Of a stretch of 64,000 bases of DNA, positions 31,244-44,316 are shown piece by piece. The DNA is from Phycomyces nitens (Eukaryota > Mucoromycota > Mucoromycetes > Mucorales > Phycomycetaceae): positions 1,178,001 through 1,242,000 of the forward strand of contig JAHRBC010000005.1 of NCBI GenBank assembly GCA_022702545.1, in the 5' to 3' direction. A program made the position numbers and the translations under genes. The stretch's first letter is position 1. The number at the start of each line of letters is the position of its first letter. The notes beneath the pieces were generated by a model that saw only the letters and a program-made list of their open reading frames with translations, was not told the origin of the DNA and did no database searches.

Positions 31244-33538
31244 TACATATCATTAAAATAAATAAATTTATACATATTAAAAAACATTTTATTACACGAG
31301 TGATAGGCCACTTGGATTTTTTTTTATTAATAGTATATACCCAATCTATTTTATATGAAAATGATGGACATTTGCTCACATAAAAACCAAAACTTTTAGT
31401 ATTATTATTAATAGTCTATACAGGGCTTGTGTAGCGTTTTACAGAATCCAAAACTTGGATAGAGCTCTACATTGCATCTTTGCAGGAATTATTTCTCAAC
31501 TAGACTGATATAATGGGGATATGGTTGTTTCTAGACCCAACTATTTGCTTTATTTTTTATTTATTTTAGGTTTTTTCCCATAAAGAACATACATGTATAC
31601 CGGTGAAAAAAACAAAAAACAAAAAGAGAGAGGTGGTTGGACGGCTAACTTTTCCTCTTGTAATTTCATATACATATACATATTTCTTGCATATTTAGAG
31701 TTTATGATGAGCAGTGGAAACTTGCACCCTATCAAGTAAAGATTGATAGTAGTTGTTTCTGGTCAATATTATTATTATTATTATTAAAAGAGTACTCGTA
31801 ACAATGTCTTTATAATTGCAAATGATTTTCTTTTTGACTTTTACTAATCTCAATAATGTTTTCTAGAGATCATTTTTGAAATTGGATCAAGACTAAAGAA
31901 AGCTAAAAAAGATGAAACAATAAAGGGTAAAAAGTGTTTTTATCAAAGAAATGGTAAATGACAATTATGGTATCCAAATATTTATTAGGATGTATAATAC
32001 ATTTACCCTTTGGGTCATACATCGTATTCCGATATTAATAAATGCAAAATGTGGATACTAAAAGTTTCGGTTCAATTGTGCTTATAGGGTCTGAATCAGG
32101 GTTTCTGTATATCTTTGGCCAAGCGTACTAGAACTTTTTTTTTAAATGAGATTCCAATACACATGGAAATGTAGGAATATAATGATGGTTCCAAGGATGC
32201 TCCACTAGTTCAAATAACTACTCCCCTTTTTCTTTTCGGCATTCACAAGTCTTGACCTGCCATGTATTATTATTATTTATTTTTAAAAAAAAGATGGATT
32301 GCTATAGCTTTTTGAAAAAAGGCCAACGTACTTGTTACAATAAAGAAAGGCAATGATCGAGAGAAATGGTATTAGATCTTATTGTACCAGTAAGATAGTC
32401 TAGTAATTCTTGTTGTCAAACTTGGCTTATTGGTCAAGGCCATCTTGGTTTGCACACTCCTTTATCTACACGGCTTCCAAGACTAGTAGATTACTATCCG
32501 CCCTTTGTGAAAGGAGAGAATGTCATATTACTTAATGGTCCAAACCCAAACGTGCACTGTATGTATCATTGTTTGTTGTAAAACATCTACACATTAGATA
32601 CAATAGAAATTGTGTAGTGCTTACAATGATACAATGGTTCACAAAGTTCTGATCAGTCTGTTTGACTATCCTTTTAGATAAAAAAAAAAAAACAGCCAAA
32701 AGCCTTTTGCACCCCAACTATTTTACCTATCGAAACAATAGAACCAAGATGATTGAGAGAACAGGGTCTGCTAGCTTTTTTTAAAAATAGCAATAATAAT
32801 AATAGATTAGATATGAATTATAGCCATGGTAACAATATCCAGGCTGCTTTCTAGATGACTGGGATAATACCCAACATATTCTTGTAAAGATGCTTGTTCC
32901 GCATACCAAAACAGTCTGCAACATACATCAACAGACATACACACACACATGTGAGTGTACATTATACATTGTTGTCAGGCTATGCAGGGAAAGTGGAAAG
33001 AAAAGAAAGAAAGAAAGAAAAAAAGGTTTGGTCATAAAATTGATATGTATAGTATTCTCTAAAATTCAAATTCTTGAGCAAATTTCGTCAAAATTGGATT
33101 AGTAGGAGTGGATTAAATGATCACAATAAGTCTTTAGGGGCAGAACAAGGGTTTAATGAGGCCCAAATAAGAATGCCTCTAGATCATCAATGATAAGTTT
33201 TTTTTTAAAAAATCTTTCAGACCAGATAATAGGATTCAAGACGGACGTTTCTGTTTCAATTTGATGTATTTTTAAGCATCTCAATACAATAGTAAAAAAA
33301 AAAGGGATATTGTAAATCGATTACAGGTATAAAAATGATTGGGAGAGAATATTCACATATATGTATGTTATATATAAAGGGTTCGATTTTTTTAAGGAGG
33401 ATCAAGCGATAGTTAAAGACTGTGTACAAAAAAGTTATCTATCGCGAGGAAAGTCAATTCTGGGATACTTCACATGCTTTTTTCTTCTTCTTCTTCTTCT
33501 TTTCTTTTGGATATATAGAATAGAATATAATGGAGATT
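31244..33538. other. Gene-free AT-rich interval
   Basis: Poly-A/T tracts, ATT repeats and small GAAA and TTC repeats (about 33000-33025 and 33480-33505). No gene or recognisable element seen. Confidence 0.5.
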
Positions 33539-33874
33539 TTAGCCTTGGACCACGTTTCCTCCCCCACGAAGGGGTTTAGCAATCCGACCAAAATTGATGA
33601 CCAAGGTTGTCTTTACTCTCTGTCCTTTTCCCTGTTCAAGACGCTCTTGAACCACCCTAAGCTGTCCCTGAATGGTCTGTTTTTGAGTGACCAACTTCTC
33701 TCTTGAGTCAATCAATAAAGTCTCTAGATATTTAATGCGTTCATTGCAAGCTGTCAATCGCTGTTCTCCACACTGTAATATCGGTTGAAGGGACTCGATT
33801 CGTTCGTTGTGGGCAATTAATTTCCGTTCTGCCAATGCTACTTCTTCCTTGAGAGAGTTGTTCAAATCAATAAG
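33539..33874 (-). CDS. Duplicated kinesin-1 terminal exon, candidate alternative last exon
   Basis: 336 bp, open from a TTTTATAG acceptor (33875-33876) to a TAA at 33539. Entered in phase 0 it reads NSLKEEVALAERKLIAHNER, then LETLLIDSREKLV, and ends INFGRIAKPLRGGGNVVQG. This is homologous along its whole length to the last exon of the kinesin gene (35908..36249), which is also entered in phase 0 and begins [19 protein letters not shown]. There is one internal heptad duplication (NERIESLQ / NERIKYLE). It has the canonical IAK autoinhibitory motif of conventional kinesin, where the upstream exon has IVK. No other kinesin exon is repeated nearby. It may be an alternative 3' exon of the same gene, about 2 kb downstream, or an orphan fragment. 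The intact frame and splice site favour use. Confidence 0.65.
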   Translation of the reverse strand, partial: LIDLNNSLKEEVALAERKLIAHNERIESLQPILQCGEQRLTACNERIKYLETLLIDSREKLVTQKQTIQGQLRVVQERLEQGKGQRVKTTLVINFGRIAKPLRGGGNVVQG

Positions 33875-33995
33875 CTATAAAAGACAGTTGATGAGCATGT
33901 TCTTTGGCTTTGATAGATTATATTACTAATATTGTGGATTGTTTTTTTATGCACAATTGATACCTACATACATGATCCAGCAAAAATTAGAAATA

Positions 33996-34020
33996 AGAAT
34001 AAAAGAAGAGAGAGAAAGAG

Positions 34021-34053
<33 letters not shown>

Positions 34054-34226
34054 AAGAGAGAAATAAAGAGAGAGAGAGGAGCCGAGGTCTACAAGGAATG
34101 GAATAGATTCCTTGAGAGCAGTGGTGGAGTATGCGTACAGGAAAATATATATATATATATATAAACAAATAAATAAATAGATAGATAAATAAATAAATAA
34201 ATAAAAATTCTTACTCTCTCTTTCTC

Positions 34227-34263
<37 letters not shown>
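33996..34263. repeat. Cluster of microsatellites (GAAA/GA, TA, TAAA, CA)
   Basis: GA/GAAA-rich run at about 34006-34080, TA run at about 34147-34162, TAAA/TAGA run at about 34163-34205, and an uninterrupted CA run at about 34231-34263. The cluster lies in the presumptive intron between the two kinesin terminal exons. Confidence 0.85.
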
Positions 34264-34268
<5 letters not shown>

Positions 34269-35907
34269 AGGGGTTCCTTTATTTTCATATTCTTTTTATC
34301 AGATGATTGATGCCGCAGCACCTTTTTGGCCACCAGTGCCATTTGATTTCTATTTTTATATATAAATAAATTAATATACACTCGAATATAGTTTTTTTTG
34401 CAAAAAAGAAAAAAAAAAGATATTCAGCCCTATACAACTTTCATAAATCCCTTTGGTAAAGTGATTTTCTTTTTTTTAAAAAAAATTATAAAAAATTCAA
34501 TATACAGAAAGCTGTAATTAGAATTAGCCAAAATGCCATCAATAGCATCAATAGATAAATAGAAAATATTCTGTTAAAGTTGGGGGTACCCTCTATTCTA
34601 TTCTATTCTGCTTGTGTGAATTAATAAATAAAATATCCAAACCAATTTATTATTTGTATTATTATCTTTATTATTATTATTATTATAAGCATCAATTATG
34701 TCTGTTTCAATTATCCGATTTGCTGGACCAACATTATCTCAATTATATACACCCAAGTATTTATATAATCAAAGGCGATTAGTGACAAGAATATTTTTAT
34801 GACAGGCATTGGATTTAGAACAAAGGATTCTTTTGAACAAGGACCATTACAAACTAGGCAATAACTAAATATCGTTCATGCTAGGTGGTCAAACATGTGG
34901 GGCAGTACATAAAGTAAAAAATAATAAAAAGGGGGGGATTTAAGGTGAAGGGCTGAAACTGTTTATCTTACTATCAATACGATAAAAAAAACAAGAGCTA
35001 AATTGTGCTCTATTGGGCCAAGACGGCATACTAAAAACCATGGCTTTGGTATTTTAGTTCGCCAAGTGTCTTTCCAGAAGTACAGAAGACTTTTTTATTT
35101 ATTATTATTCATTAAAAGAATGTATTCAAGAATAAAAAGGAAAATATTTTAAACCATATGTTTATGAATCTGCATTAGCTGTCCTTATTGTTGGCTTGCA
35201 TTCATTTCATATAATGATGGCGTACACAATTCCATTGTCAATCGAATATGACAGTGTATAGAGCAATATTGGCCCTGTTTTATTCCATTTTATTGCACAG
35301 ACTATTACCATTGCACCACACCCTATAACACACTTTATATATATATATATCAAGACATTCCTAGGAGACAGCCACAGAACCAATAAAACACTATTTATGA
35401 GTATAATAATCACCTTCAATTTGAAACAAAATGTACCACTAAATGGTTCAATGCTATTAAAGCCAGGTACAACCAAATCAACCCCTCGAGTAATTCAAGT
35501 GTTTAAACATGTCGTCGTCTTGTGATAATACTTTGGGTGTAGAGATTATGAACAGGCACATATAAAAAGTGTGTATATTGATACTTACTTATATAAATGT
35601 ATAGATAATAGATAATGTGTGTGTGTGTGTGTGTATGTATGTTTGTGTGTAGAGGGATGGAAATAGTAAAAGAGATCATAAGGAATGGAATGGCTTATAT
35701 CATAGGAATAAGTTTTGTCAATGACAGATGGGTAAACAATGGTTGCGTGCATAGCAGAAAGAAGAAGAAAGAGCTAAAAGTCTCTTTCTCCCTTGTATAG
35801 GAACAGAAACATACATACACAAAAAATATAAAATATAAAAAATAAAATAAAATAAAGAATAAAGGTTCGTCATGGAGACAAACAATAGAAGAAATAAGCC
35901 TACTGGT
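34264..35907. other. Interval between the two kinesin terminal exons
   Basis: AT-rich with TTA repeats near 34660-34690 and a GT run at about 35617-35632. No other kinesin exon and no other gene seen. Confidence 0.5.
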
Positions 35908-38900
35908 TTATCGCGGGTTGAATAGATTGGGAATCCAGGGACCACGTCTTTCTGGTACAGGAGAAGTTGCGCTTTCTGTATCTTCCACCGCAATTCCTCT
36001 GCCTCGGAGAGGCTTAACAATACGGGCAAAGCTTGAAGGCATTGTATTTTCAGATTTTTGCGTCCGTGCAATCTCAAGACGGTCTCGAACTGCTTTTAAT
36101 TGGCCCTCAAACTTGTCATTTTGGCTGATTAATTTCTCTTGGGCATCTCCAAGAAGAGTCTCGAGGAGCTGAACACGCTCATTACGAGTAATCAACTTGC
36201 GCTCAGCCGATGCAACTTCCTTCTTTAAAGAGCCATTTTGCTCAACAAGCTAAACCAATTAAACCAATTAGTAACCCAAACATTTATATTCTTGGTATCC
36301 TTACCTGTTTCTGAACATTTGTGAGCTGCTCAAGGTTACGCTCCAAAAAGGCCATCTTTTTCTGTTGAGCCCTGTTGTTGCTAGCCTTGAGGACACTGTT
36401 GTACTGTTCTCTAGTGTCCTCCAGAGACAACTCCAACTCAATCACCTTTTCACATCGAGCATGAAGATCACGCATCAAGGCCTTTTTCATGGTCTCAAAT
36501 TCACCCAACTGACTAGCCATGATTTTGCGCATACGCTCAATTTCCTTTTCTCTTTCAGAAACTTCTCTTCCTGGTGTCTTGTTGGGTTGTCCCGAAAGAG
36601 CAGTCTAAAAAAGAAAAACATGATGAGCACAAACAAGAATGCATCCCAAGCCTTTTTTTTTTAAAAAAAAAAAAAAACAAATAATAAAAGTTACCTGTAG
36701 CTGGTCATTTGCAGACTTGAGATCACTCATTGCGGTACTGAGTTTCTGATGATGGTCGTTCTTGCGATCAAGTTCGTGCTTCAATTCATCAATCTCTTTT
36801 TGTTGAGTCTCCTTCTTTGTAGCATACTGGAGCTCTAGTTTGCTCTATTAAACAAGCTCAGTCAAAGATCCTTTGCCAAAAAATGAATAAGATATGGGCT
36901 ATTTACCTTTAGCGAAGTAATGGTTTCAGCAAGCTCCACATTGTTTTGCAATTGAGCCTCTTCTTCGGCAATTGTCTTGTCGAGCAACTCCTCGTATTCT
37001 TTCTCGAGGGTGCCGAATTTGAGATCAAGCTCTGTCTTTTTCTTATCAAGAACTTCCTTGTCATTAGTAAGACTGTCGATTGTCTTGGAGTGCTGCTCCA
37101 AAAGGACCTTTGAATCTTCAAGATCATGACGAAGAGATACCAATTCCTCAATGGACAAGGATGAGCTGCTGTCACCATCGAGCTTGATAATGGCATCGCA
37201 AATCTGGCGCTTCTTTTCATTGATCTCGCCCTACAATACAAAACACGTTTATAAACCAACCAGGCTATCTGAATTCTTTGTTTCCCAGACTTACAGATGC
37301 ATCAAAGCCAAACATCATCTCGGCCATCATCTCGGCCTTCTTTCTCTCCTTCTCGCCATGACCAATGTCCTTTTGTGCCAACTTGACGTCGGCAAGGCTC
37401 TTCTTTAATTCATCTAGCTCAGCCACAAGATCCTGGTTGGCTTCCTTTAACGAATCGACAGTAATTGCGTTTTCCTTATTGTCATAGGAAATCTTTTGAA
37501 ATTCGATCTTTAGGTTGCTCAACTGGGCAGTCATCTTCTGGTTCTCTTTAGTGGCAGCCTCTCCCTCATCCTTGTAATACTTGGACTCTTCTCGGAGTGA
37601 TTCTAAAAGTTTTTCCTGGACAGAAAGTGCAGTTTCCTAAACGTTGTAGTTCATTTTTAGTATACCTCTTGATATTCCTTAGTGTTCTCTCAACTGACCT
37701 TTTCCGCAATCTGATCCATGAGCTCATTCTCACGCTTCATGAAATCGTCTCTCTCGTCTTTCTCTAGGACAACAGCAGGAGTTGCGGGCCTAGATGCGTC
37801 GTCGCCTACAGGACTCTTGAAACCGGCTGTTGGAGGAAGGGCCTTGAAGTCTCCCTTTGCGATCTTTTCCATCGTAACCCATTTATCTTCTGGAACTATA
37901 CCACCCGCACGCCAAATGTTGACTTCGCCTTCAAGGGCTGCAATATAGGTCTGGAAAGTGACTGTGTCTGACTTGACCTTTTTCAAGAGTGCCTTTAGTT
38001 CAGCTGGAGATAGATCAGCATTGACCTTGGCCTTATTCTTGATAGACTTGGCTCTCATGCCGAATCGAAGGGTACCGAGTGTCTCGGCTTCATTATAAGA
38101 CGAAGGAGAGCAATTGATGATTAGAGTAGTACGAGAGTTACCACCAAGTGACTCTTGTAGGATTCTTGTCAATTTTGAATCACGGTAAGGCACATGGCTT
38201 GACTAAGGGCAAGACACACAAATAGATCAATACGTTTATTCATAATCCACCACAAAAGCGTCTTGGGTACCTTTCCGTCAGTAAGAGCATTGATAACCAT
38301 TCCAAGGGCCGTCAAGGACTTGTTGATCTTCTTGGCTTCTTCGAGTGTCTGTCCAGAGGCACCGGTCTTTCCAACCTATAGACGATGGTGAATACATGTA
38401 TATATATGTATACATACACATATGTGGTGCAACAAACAACTGCTTCTTTGTTACCTTTTCTGATCCTGCCAAATCAACCAGATAAAGCTTGCCGCTCTTG
38501 GCAGCACCAGTATCGAGGTTCTTTTGGGTAATTGTAACAACGACAATAGAATGAGATCGAGAACTCTCGGCATTCATGTCTAATCAGGTAAAGCCAGCAT
38601 TAGACAAGACCATCTAAAATAAATAAAAAACGACCAACAGGTACTTGCTTGTGTATGCTACAACACGGTTGTTGCTTCCTCGACGCATGACTTCATAGAC
38701 CTCGTCAGATGAACCGACATAGACCTCCAACAAGCCCTTGACATAGACACCCTTTGTCTTGTCTTCATGGATCGGCAGATTGTCGTTTGTGGCTAAGAAT
38801 GCATGGTTGTGCATTTAGTTTTTTTTTAGTTTTTTTTTGGACTCGCAGCAATATGCTTCTGTACACTCACGAGCCAACAAATCGCGCACTTTCTCCATGT

Positions 38901-39582
38901 AGATTTCCATGTATGAAACCTTTACAGTGAATTCAAAGTTACTTGGAGCACCCAAAATACTGGTAAAGATCTGTTCGACAATACGAGGAATGATACCCTT
39001 TGTATTCTCGTTATCAATGTCGGCACCCTTGGGGACAATAAATAAGCACATTTAACATTGATCCCAATAATCTTTTGTCTACCATCATTGTGAATGTTTT
39101 TCCGGAACCTGTCTGTCCGTAAGCAAACACTGTGCCGTTGTAACCAGCCGTGACATCTTAAAAAAAAAAACAAAAAACAAAAAAAAATGACTGGATTGGT
39201 GACACATCCACGCACGCACGCACACAAATAGGATCCAGCAAAACAAAAACAAAACAAAAAAAAAGCCAAAGAAATAATCATAATAATAATAATATGATGG
39301 TGGACCCATTTACCGTCAACAATGGTTCGAATAGAATAGTCAAAGACGTCTTTCTGAGGGGTATTCATGCCAAATACTTTATCAAACGCAAAAGAACCTT
39401 GGGTCTCTTTTCCCTACAACACTCATTAGGAGATGAATGCGGACAGGCTGCTCGGAATTTACCTTCATGTGGACGGCTGTTCCTTCGTCATCAATCTCAA
39501 TGATGGGAACACCGCCCTCTCTGTTCTCAATGGAATTCTGAGGTCGGAAGCGACAGACAACCTTGATGTTGTTACCAGACAT
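35908..39582 (-). CDS. Kinesin-1 heavy chain (conventional kinesin motor)
   Basis: Thirteen exons join in phase to about 928 residues, the length of other fungal conventional kinesins. Approximate exons: 39463..39582, 39314..39413, 39083..39156, 38871..39027, 38649..38792, 38455..38579, 38271..38375, 37699..38202, 37295..37636, 36907..37230, 36694..36844, 36305..36604, 35908..36249. The motor domain starts [11 protein letters not shown], with P-loop GQTGSGKT (87-94), switch [10 protein letters not shown] and switch II DLAGSE, then [21 protein letters not shown] long coiled-coil stalk follows. The tail ([11 protein letters not shown]) occupies the IAK position but reads IVK, and continues 25 residues. 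Intron 5 (38580..38648) must be GC-AG, with consensus donor A|GCAAGT, to keep [16 protein letters not shown]. The protein is a plus-end microtubule motor for vesicles and early steps of hyphal growth. The second terminal exon is at 33539. Confidence 0.95.
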
Positions 39583-42500
39583 GGCGAAACAAAAGCGAGA
39601 TGTTTTATTGGCCTGGTTTAAAGGGATGGACAAAGGAAAGAGAGAAAGAGAAAGATAAATGGGAAAAGGAAAAGAAAAAAAAAGTAGGACAAGCGTCAAG
39701 GTACAGAGAGGAGTCTAAATAAATCCAGTGATGTATGAAATAATATTGAAACTGATTCACCCACGCACACACATAAACGTACATTTGTAGGTCTTGATAA
39801 ATCGAATGGATCCAAAAGGACTTGCTTATCGAGTATCAGCCACAAGTCTGTCTTTGAGGATAAAGAGAGTCTCGGGTCTATCAAGTGAGTCTGCTTGGTC
39901 CTTTATTTTTACAGCCTAGTGATAGGCATTAGATTGAAGCTAAATGCCTCGGCAGCTTTCAAATAAGCATGGCGTAGACTAGACCCGATGCTTGACATGT
40001 GAAAATACCACAAAAGGTGCTCTACTTTTAATGTACAAGACATTTGGTAATACCATTGCAAGGATATCGTCTCTAGCAAAATTTATATATCAAAGATCAC
40101 TATATTTTATTGTGCTTATCAATCCTGAAATCCAATAATAAAGGTGTGCGTCCTAATCACCATGCATTTACATACTTTTTATTGTTGTTAGGGAGCTGCA
40201 GACTTGTTGCTAGGCAACGAACGACCATCAAGCCTTTCTTGACTCTCTTTTTTAATATCATACTTATCTTGTGCCATTAAATATTTGGTGGATATTGCCT
40301 TTTATTTATTAAAGATAACAGCCTCAACATTTACCTATAAAAATATTAGCATTTTAATATTAATTAATTTGTATGAACAGGGAAGAAGAAGAAAAGTCGT
40401 ACCAATGGCCGTGCACCTTCCATTTGAAGCAACCCAACTCGAGGTATTCATGATTATCTATCAAGACTTTCTTTGTATTTGCAAGTTCCCAAGCATACCT
40501 TAGCCATGGTCTCCATTTGAGCCACTGGTATACTATTTCCAAGGCTTTTTTTTTAGTTGTCGAATCATGTATATGATTTATATTCTGCCTTTGGAGCTAA
40601 TTAGCTATATTTCACAAAAGGTCCTTTTTTTTAAAGATTGACCATGGTCATTGTCAATTGGGGCACCATTCACTTGTTTTAAGAGTCGATATATCAACAA
40701 AAAAAAAAGGCCCTCGAGTCTAAAGTATCATCTATTCATCCTTGCTATTAAAAACCTCGGTCTTTAAAGATTATCAAGGTCAATAATCTCTTGAACATTT
40801 TTTTTATTATTTCTTTATAAGCTATATTGTATCTTGCAATATAATCATTATATATACAACGTCATTCTTGCGTTTACCCAAACCCTCGTATTGTGCAAGG
40901 CTGTTGTATCTTTGTCCTTGAAGCTGACATTTTTAGACCTCTTTTCAGCCACGGTTTGTTGTTGGATTGGTAATGGGTCATTTGTCACTGCCATTAGGTT
41001 GAAAAAGAACCAATATTGTTCACTAGACCAAAAAATAAGACGAGGGTTTAGAGCCAAACCCCATAATAAACCAATTCTTATTGTCCAATCTGTCTCTTTG
41101 GATAACTATTTGCTGAAACTTTCCAGTCTTGTAAAGAAGAAAGTAGTTAGTGTGTTATTCAGTTCAAGTGGTGCTTGTATAAAGCCACCCAACTTCCACA
41201 GGAACCCATTCTTGAATATATATATATATAGTACACAAGATGAAAGATACCTTGTTTTTACTGCTATTGACAACATCGCCAGACTCTCGTTTGAGTATAA
41301 TCTCTGCTTTTTTTTAAAAAAAAAAGCTTTTAAAGTCTTTATCGAGATCAATACTAAAAGGACAATTGAAAGGTCCAAAAGAGCCAGAGTAACGTGTGCA
41401 TTTAGGATTACCTTTAAGAACAAGGACAAATGTCACCATTTAAAGGCTTCCTCTTTTATTTTTATGGAATTCTTGGTGAATGGATACAATATTCCTCTGG
41501 TATCGGAATCATGTATTATCTTATTCTCAAGTAATGGCGTCTTTGTATGAAAATCCAAATAAAAATAAAATAAGACCATGTACATTTTTCCGGGTTTTTT
41601 TTTGCAACTATCAAAAAGGCTGTTGGTTTGACTACACAGTATTAAAATAAACCAGTCTTTTTAACATCAAGAAGCTCAGAATCAAGATCAAAAAGTCCTT
41701 GGCTATAGTATTCCTGATACCGTATTTTCTTGCCATTGATATCAAACTATTGCGAATAGAATATAATAATCGAATTGATAAAGTTGACTATCAAAAATAA
41801 ATCATTATTATTATGATTTAGCTGGATCAGATTCGATAACACACCATGGCTGTGAGCATACAAAACGATATCGAGTGCTTTGAGGATAAATGAATAAATA
41901 TAGGCTATTATTGTAAATTGACAGCAAGAGTGAATTGTATTATTTATCACCCATATACTTACCCTGTAGATCCAGATGATACTGAAAAGGCAGTTCAAAT
42001 GCTAAAACAAACTGGATATCGTCAAAAGTCCAAAACTTTTTTTTATTGATTGTCTATTTTTATACACATATGCTTTATTGAATGGCTATGAATACAATTG
42101 TTATCAGCAATTAAATAATAAACACTGGTTTTGTAATCATGGAGATAGAGAGACGCAATCTATATGACTAGATCCAGATCTTGTCGAGGAGTATTTGTGG
42201 CAGTAATGGCTATTCTTATTTCCATGAAATGTTTTTTTTTGTAAAAAAAAAAATACTTGCTCAAGCGACCACGAGCCATAAATCAGGAATAGTATGTTGC
42301 TTACTATACTTATTATCAATAGACCCGCAATGAGAAAGCATAATAGGACCCTTGGTTGGGTTTAGTAAGATTACTGCATTCTTATTAGAGCTGGTGAATC
42401 ATCAATATATAAATATATATATTGCATGGAAATTGTAAAACGTATTGGTAATTCTATTGTCTGCATACAACTTTATATCCACAAAAGATAGTGTTGATAA

Positions 42501-43112
42501 AGTATAGTGAGATCAATTGGCTATAAGCATATTAATTTTATTAATCGTACTCTGACGTAAATTAATAGGATGCTTTACTAGTAAAGAAGAAAGAGATTCC
42601 AAATCACCTAGATTACACCCGAGTGGTTTGTATTGACAGACAGATAATATGGTTTCTGATAAAGTATTCTTATTCCTTGCCCCTCCCCCTAAACCCACCA
42701 CCGTCCACTGTCCACCCCCATTCGTCTGTGTCCTCCCAAAGCAGTTTTATATTACAAGAGGTTTATTTTCTCTTTCTCTTTCTTGTATAATATTGATCAT
42801 CCCATAATAGACTATGTATTTTGTAAATTTATTATTTTTTCCAGTTGTAGGACTTGTATACCTTTGGACCACTAACCATCCAAATAATAATAATAATAAT
42901 ACTCTTTATCTCTGTTGTAGAAAACAATCGGTATTGTTGCATTGAAGCCTACTTGAATAAAGTACGCTTGTTATTTGCCAGCACTGGTCTAGTTGTTTAT
43001 TATTGTTACAATAAAGGTACTATTGATTAAATTACTGCTCGTAATAAGTAATGATCATTATACTTGTATCTAGAATATTTTTCCAAAGTTTTACATGTCC
43101 CCATTTGCCATT
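39583..43112. other. Gene-free AT-rich interval (3.5 kb)
   Basis: Contains the kinesin promoter side. A + strand frame from 40834 to 41550 (238 codons, TTG start) is unusually long for this AT content. It has no recognisable domain, and its codons are dominated by poly-A/T runs; I do not annotate it. Microsatellites are minor. Confidence 0.5.
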
Positions 43113-44316
43113 TCATCCGTCAATATCATCCCGCACACATCCTCCTGGCATAAGAAACTTGAACTTTTGGGAGTTCTTCAAAAGGTAGCTTGGTAGGCCA
43201 ACCGCAGAGAGATCTTTTGGTATATTTCCAATCTTTGAGATCAACTCTCGATAGTTGTAGGCTTCGGGTGGCATGTCAAATATCTCGCCACCATCGCAGA
43301 TAACTTTCTGGATTCGATCGGGTTCCAGTAGTCCAGGGTTCCTGACACGATCAGCGTGCGAATAGCTCTGCATCTTGAACTGGAACTCCTTTATTGTCCT
43401 AAAGCAGAAGGAGCAGTGCCAGCCTTTTTAAAACAGATGAGCATAAATTTTTGATTGCTTGTTGACAAGCCAATTGATCTCTCTTTTTATCATTTTCTTC
43501 TTCTTCTTCTTCTTCTTTACCTGCATCTACAAGACAATCTTGGGTGACCTGTCCATGGCGATAAACAGTTTCCCCGGGTATAAAGGTCTCTACATGAGCA
43601 CGCCATGATTGATCGTCGAAAAGAAACTCGAATGAATAGAGGTAGTTGCGCAGCTGAAGGTGAAGCAAGGTAGGTACACCATTACAGCTCTTTAGGATTT
43701 CGAGGGATTGGGAACGCACAATCTCATCGACATCAGACATCAAGATCAAATCGCCCCTTTGGACACCCTCCTTTTGAAAAGCAATATTCATCTCTCGTCG
43801 CATCTGATTCTCGTTCCAAAAGGGACCTTCGCCTGGAGGCAATGGGAATTGGTCAATGACATGGTGGCGAATTTTTGATGCTCCAAATGCAAATCTCTCT
43901 TTGTTGTCTTGGAAAACAAGCTGTTTTGGTGTTCCCATAAAGGTTGCATTTGATTCCAAGACAATGAAAATATCCACAGTGTCCCATAGTTCGTGAATAC
44001 GGATTTCTAGCAAGTCCAGCTCGACACTGAATATTATGGCATCGAATACCCGGGGCCGTTCTTCCTTGGGTCTTAACTTCCAGCCATGAAGTTCACAGAG
44101 GTCTTTCATGGGCACATCCTCGGCGTAATAGTGGGGTATCAGGTTGAATGATTGTGGGTTGGAGTCCCAAAGAGGACGAGTGTAGTACCCCAAATCGGTT
44201 ATAAGTCCCGTATGGTAAAATAACAGCCACATCGACATTCCTACTACCCAGATAACCAAAAGGATAAGAAACGGGCGCCATCTCTTGATAAAGAAGATCT
44301 GGCTCATTTTTGGCAT
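43113..44316 (-). CDS. GT17 beta-1,4-N-acetylglucosaminyltransferase (MGAT3-like)
   Basis: Two exons, 43521..44316 and 43113..43423, giving 368 residues; a GAA-rich intron of 97 bp with GTAAAG donor. The ATG at 44316 is the first in frame; another (44307) follows three codons later. Residues about 15-34 form one membrane span ([19 protein letters not shown]), making a type II Golgi protein. The lumenal domain has [41 protein letters not shown] and [10 protein letters not shown], whose DVD is the metal/nucleotide-sugar DxD. After the intron come [17 protein letters not shown] and LPGGCVRDD, all signature blocks of family GT17 (MGAT3, bisecting GlcNAc transferase). The acceptor in this fungus is unknown; fungal members probably act on glycoprotein or glycolipid glycans. 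Confidence 0.9.

Noticed and set aside
33996..34263. CRISPR-like or tandem-array structure
   Set aside because: Only simple microsatellites; no spacer-repeat pattern, and the genome is eukaryotic.
40834..41550. 238-codon + strand open frame
   Set aside because: TTG start, no ATG in good context, composition driven by poly-A/T, no domain and an open antisense frame; most likely chance.
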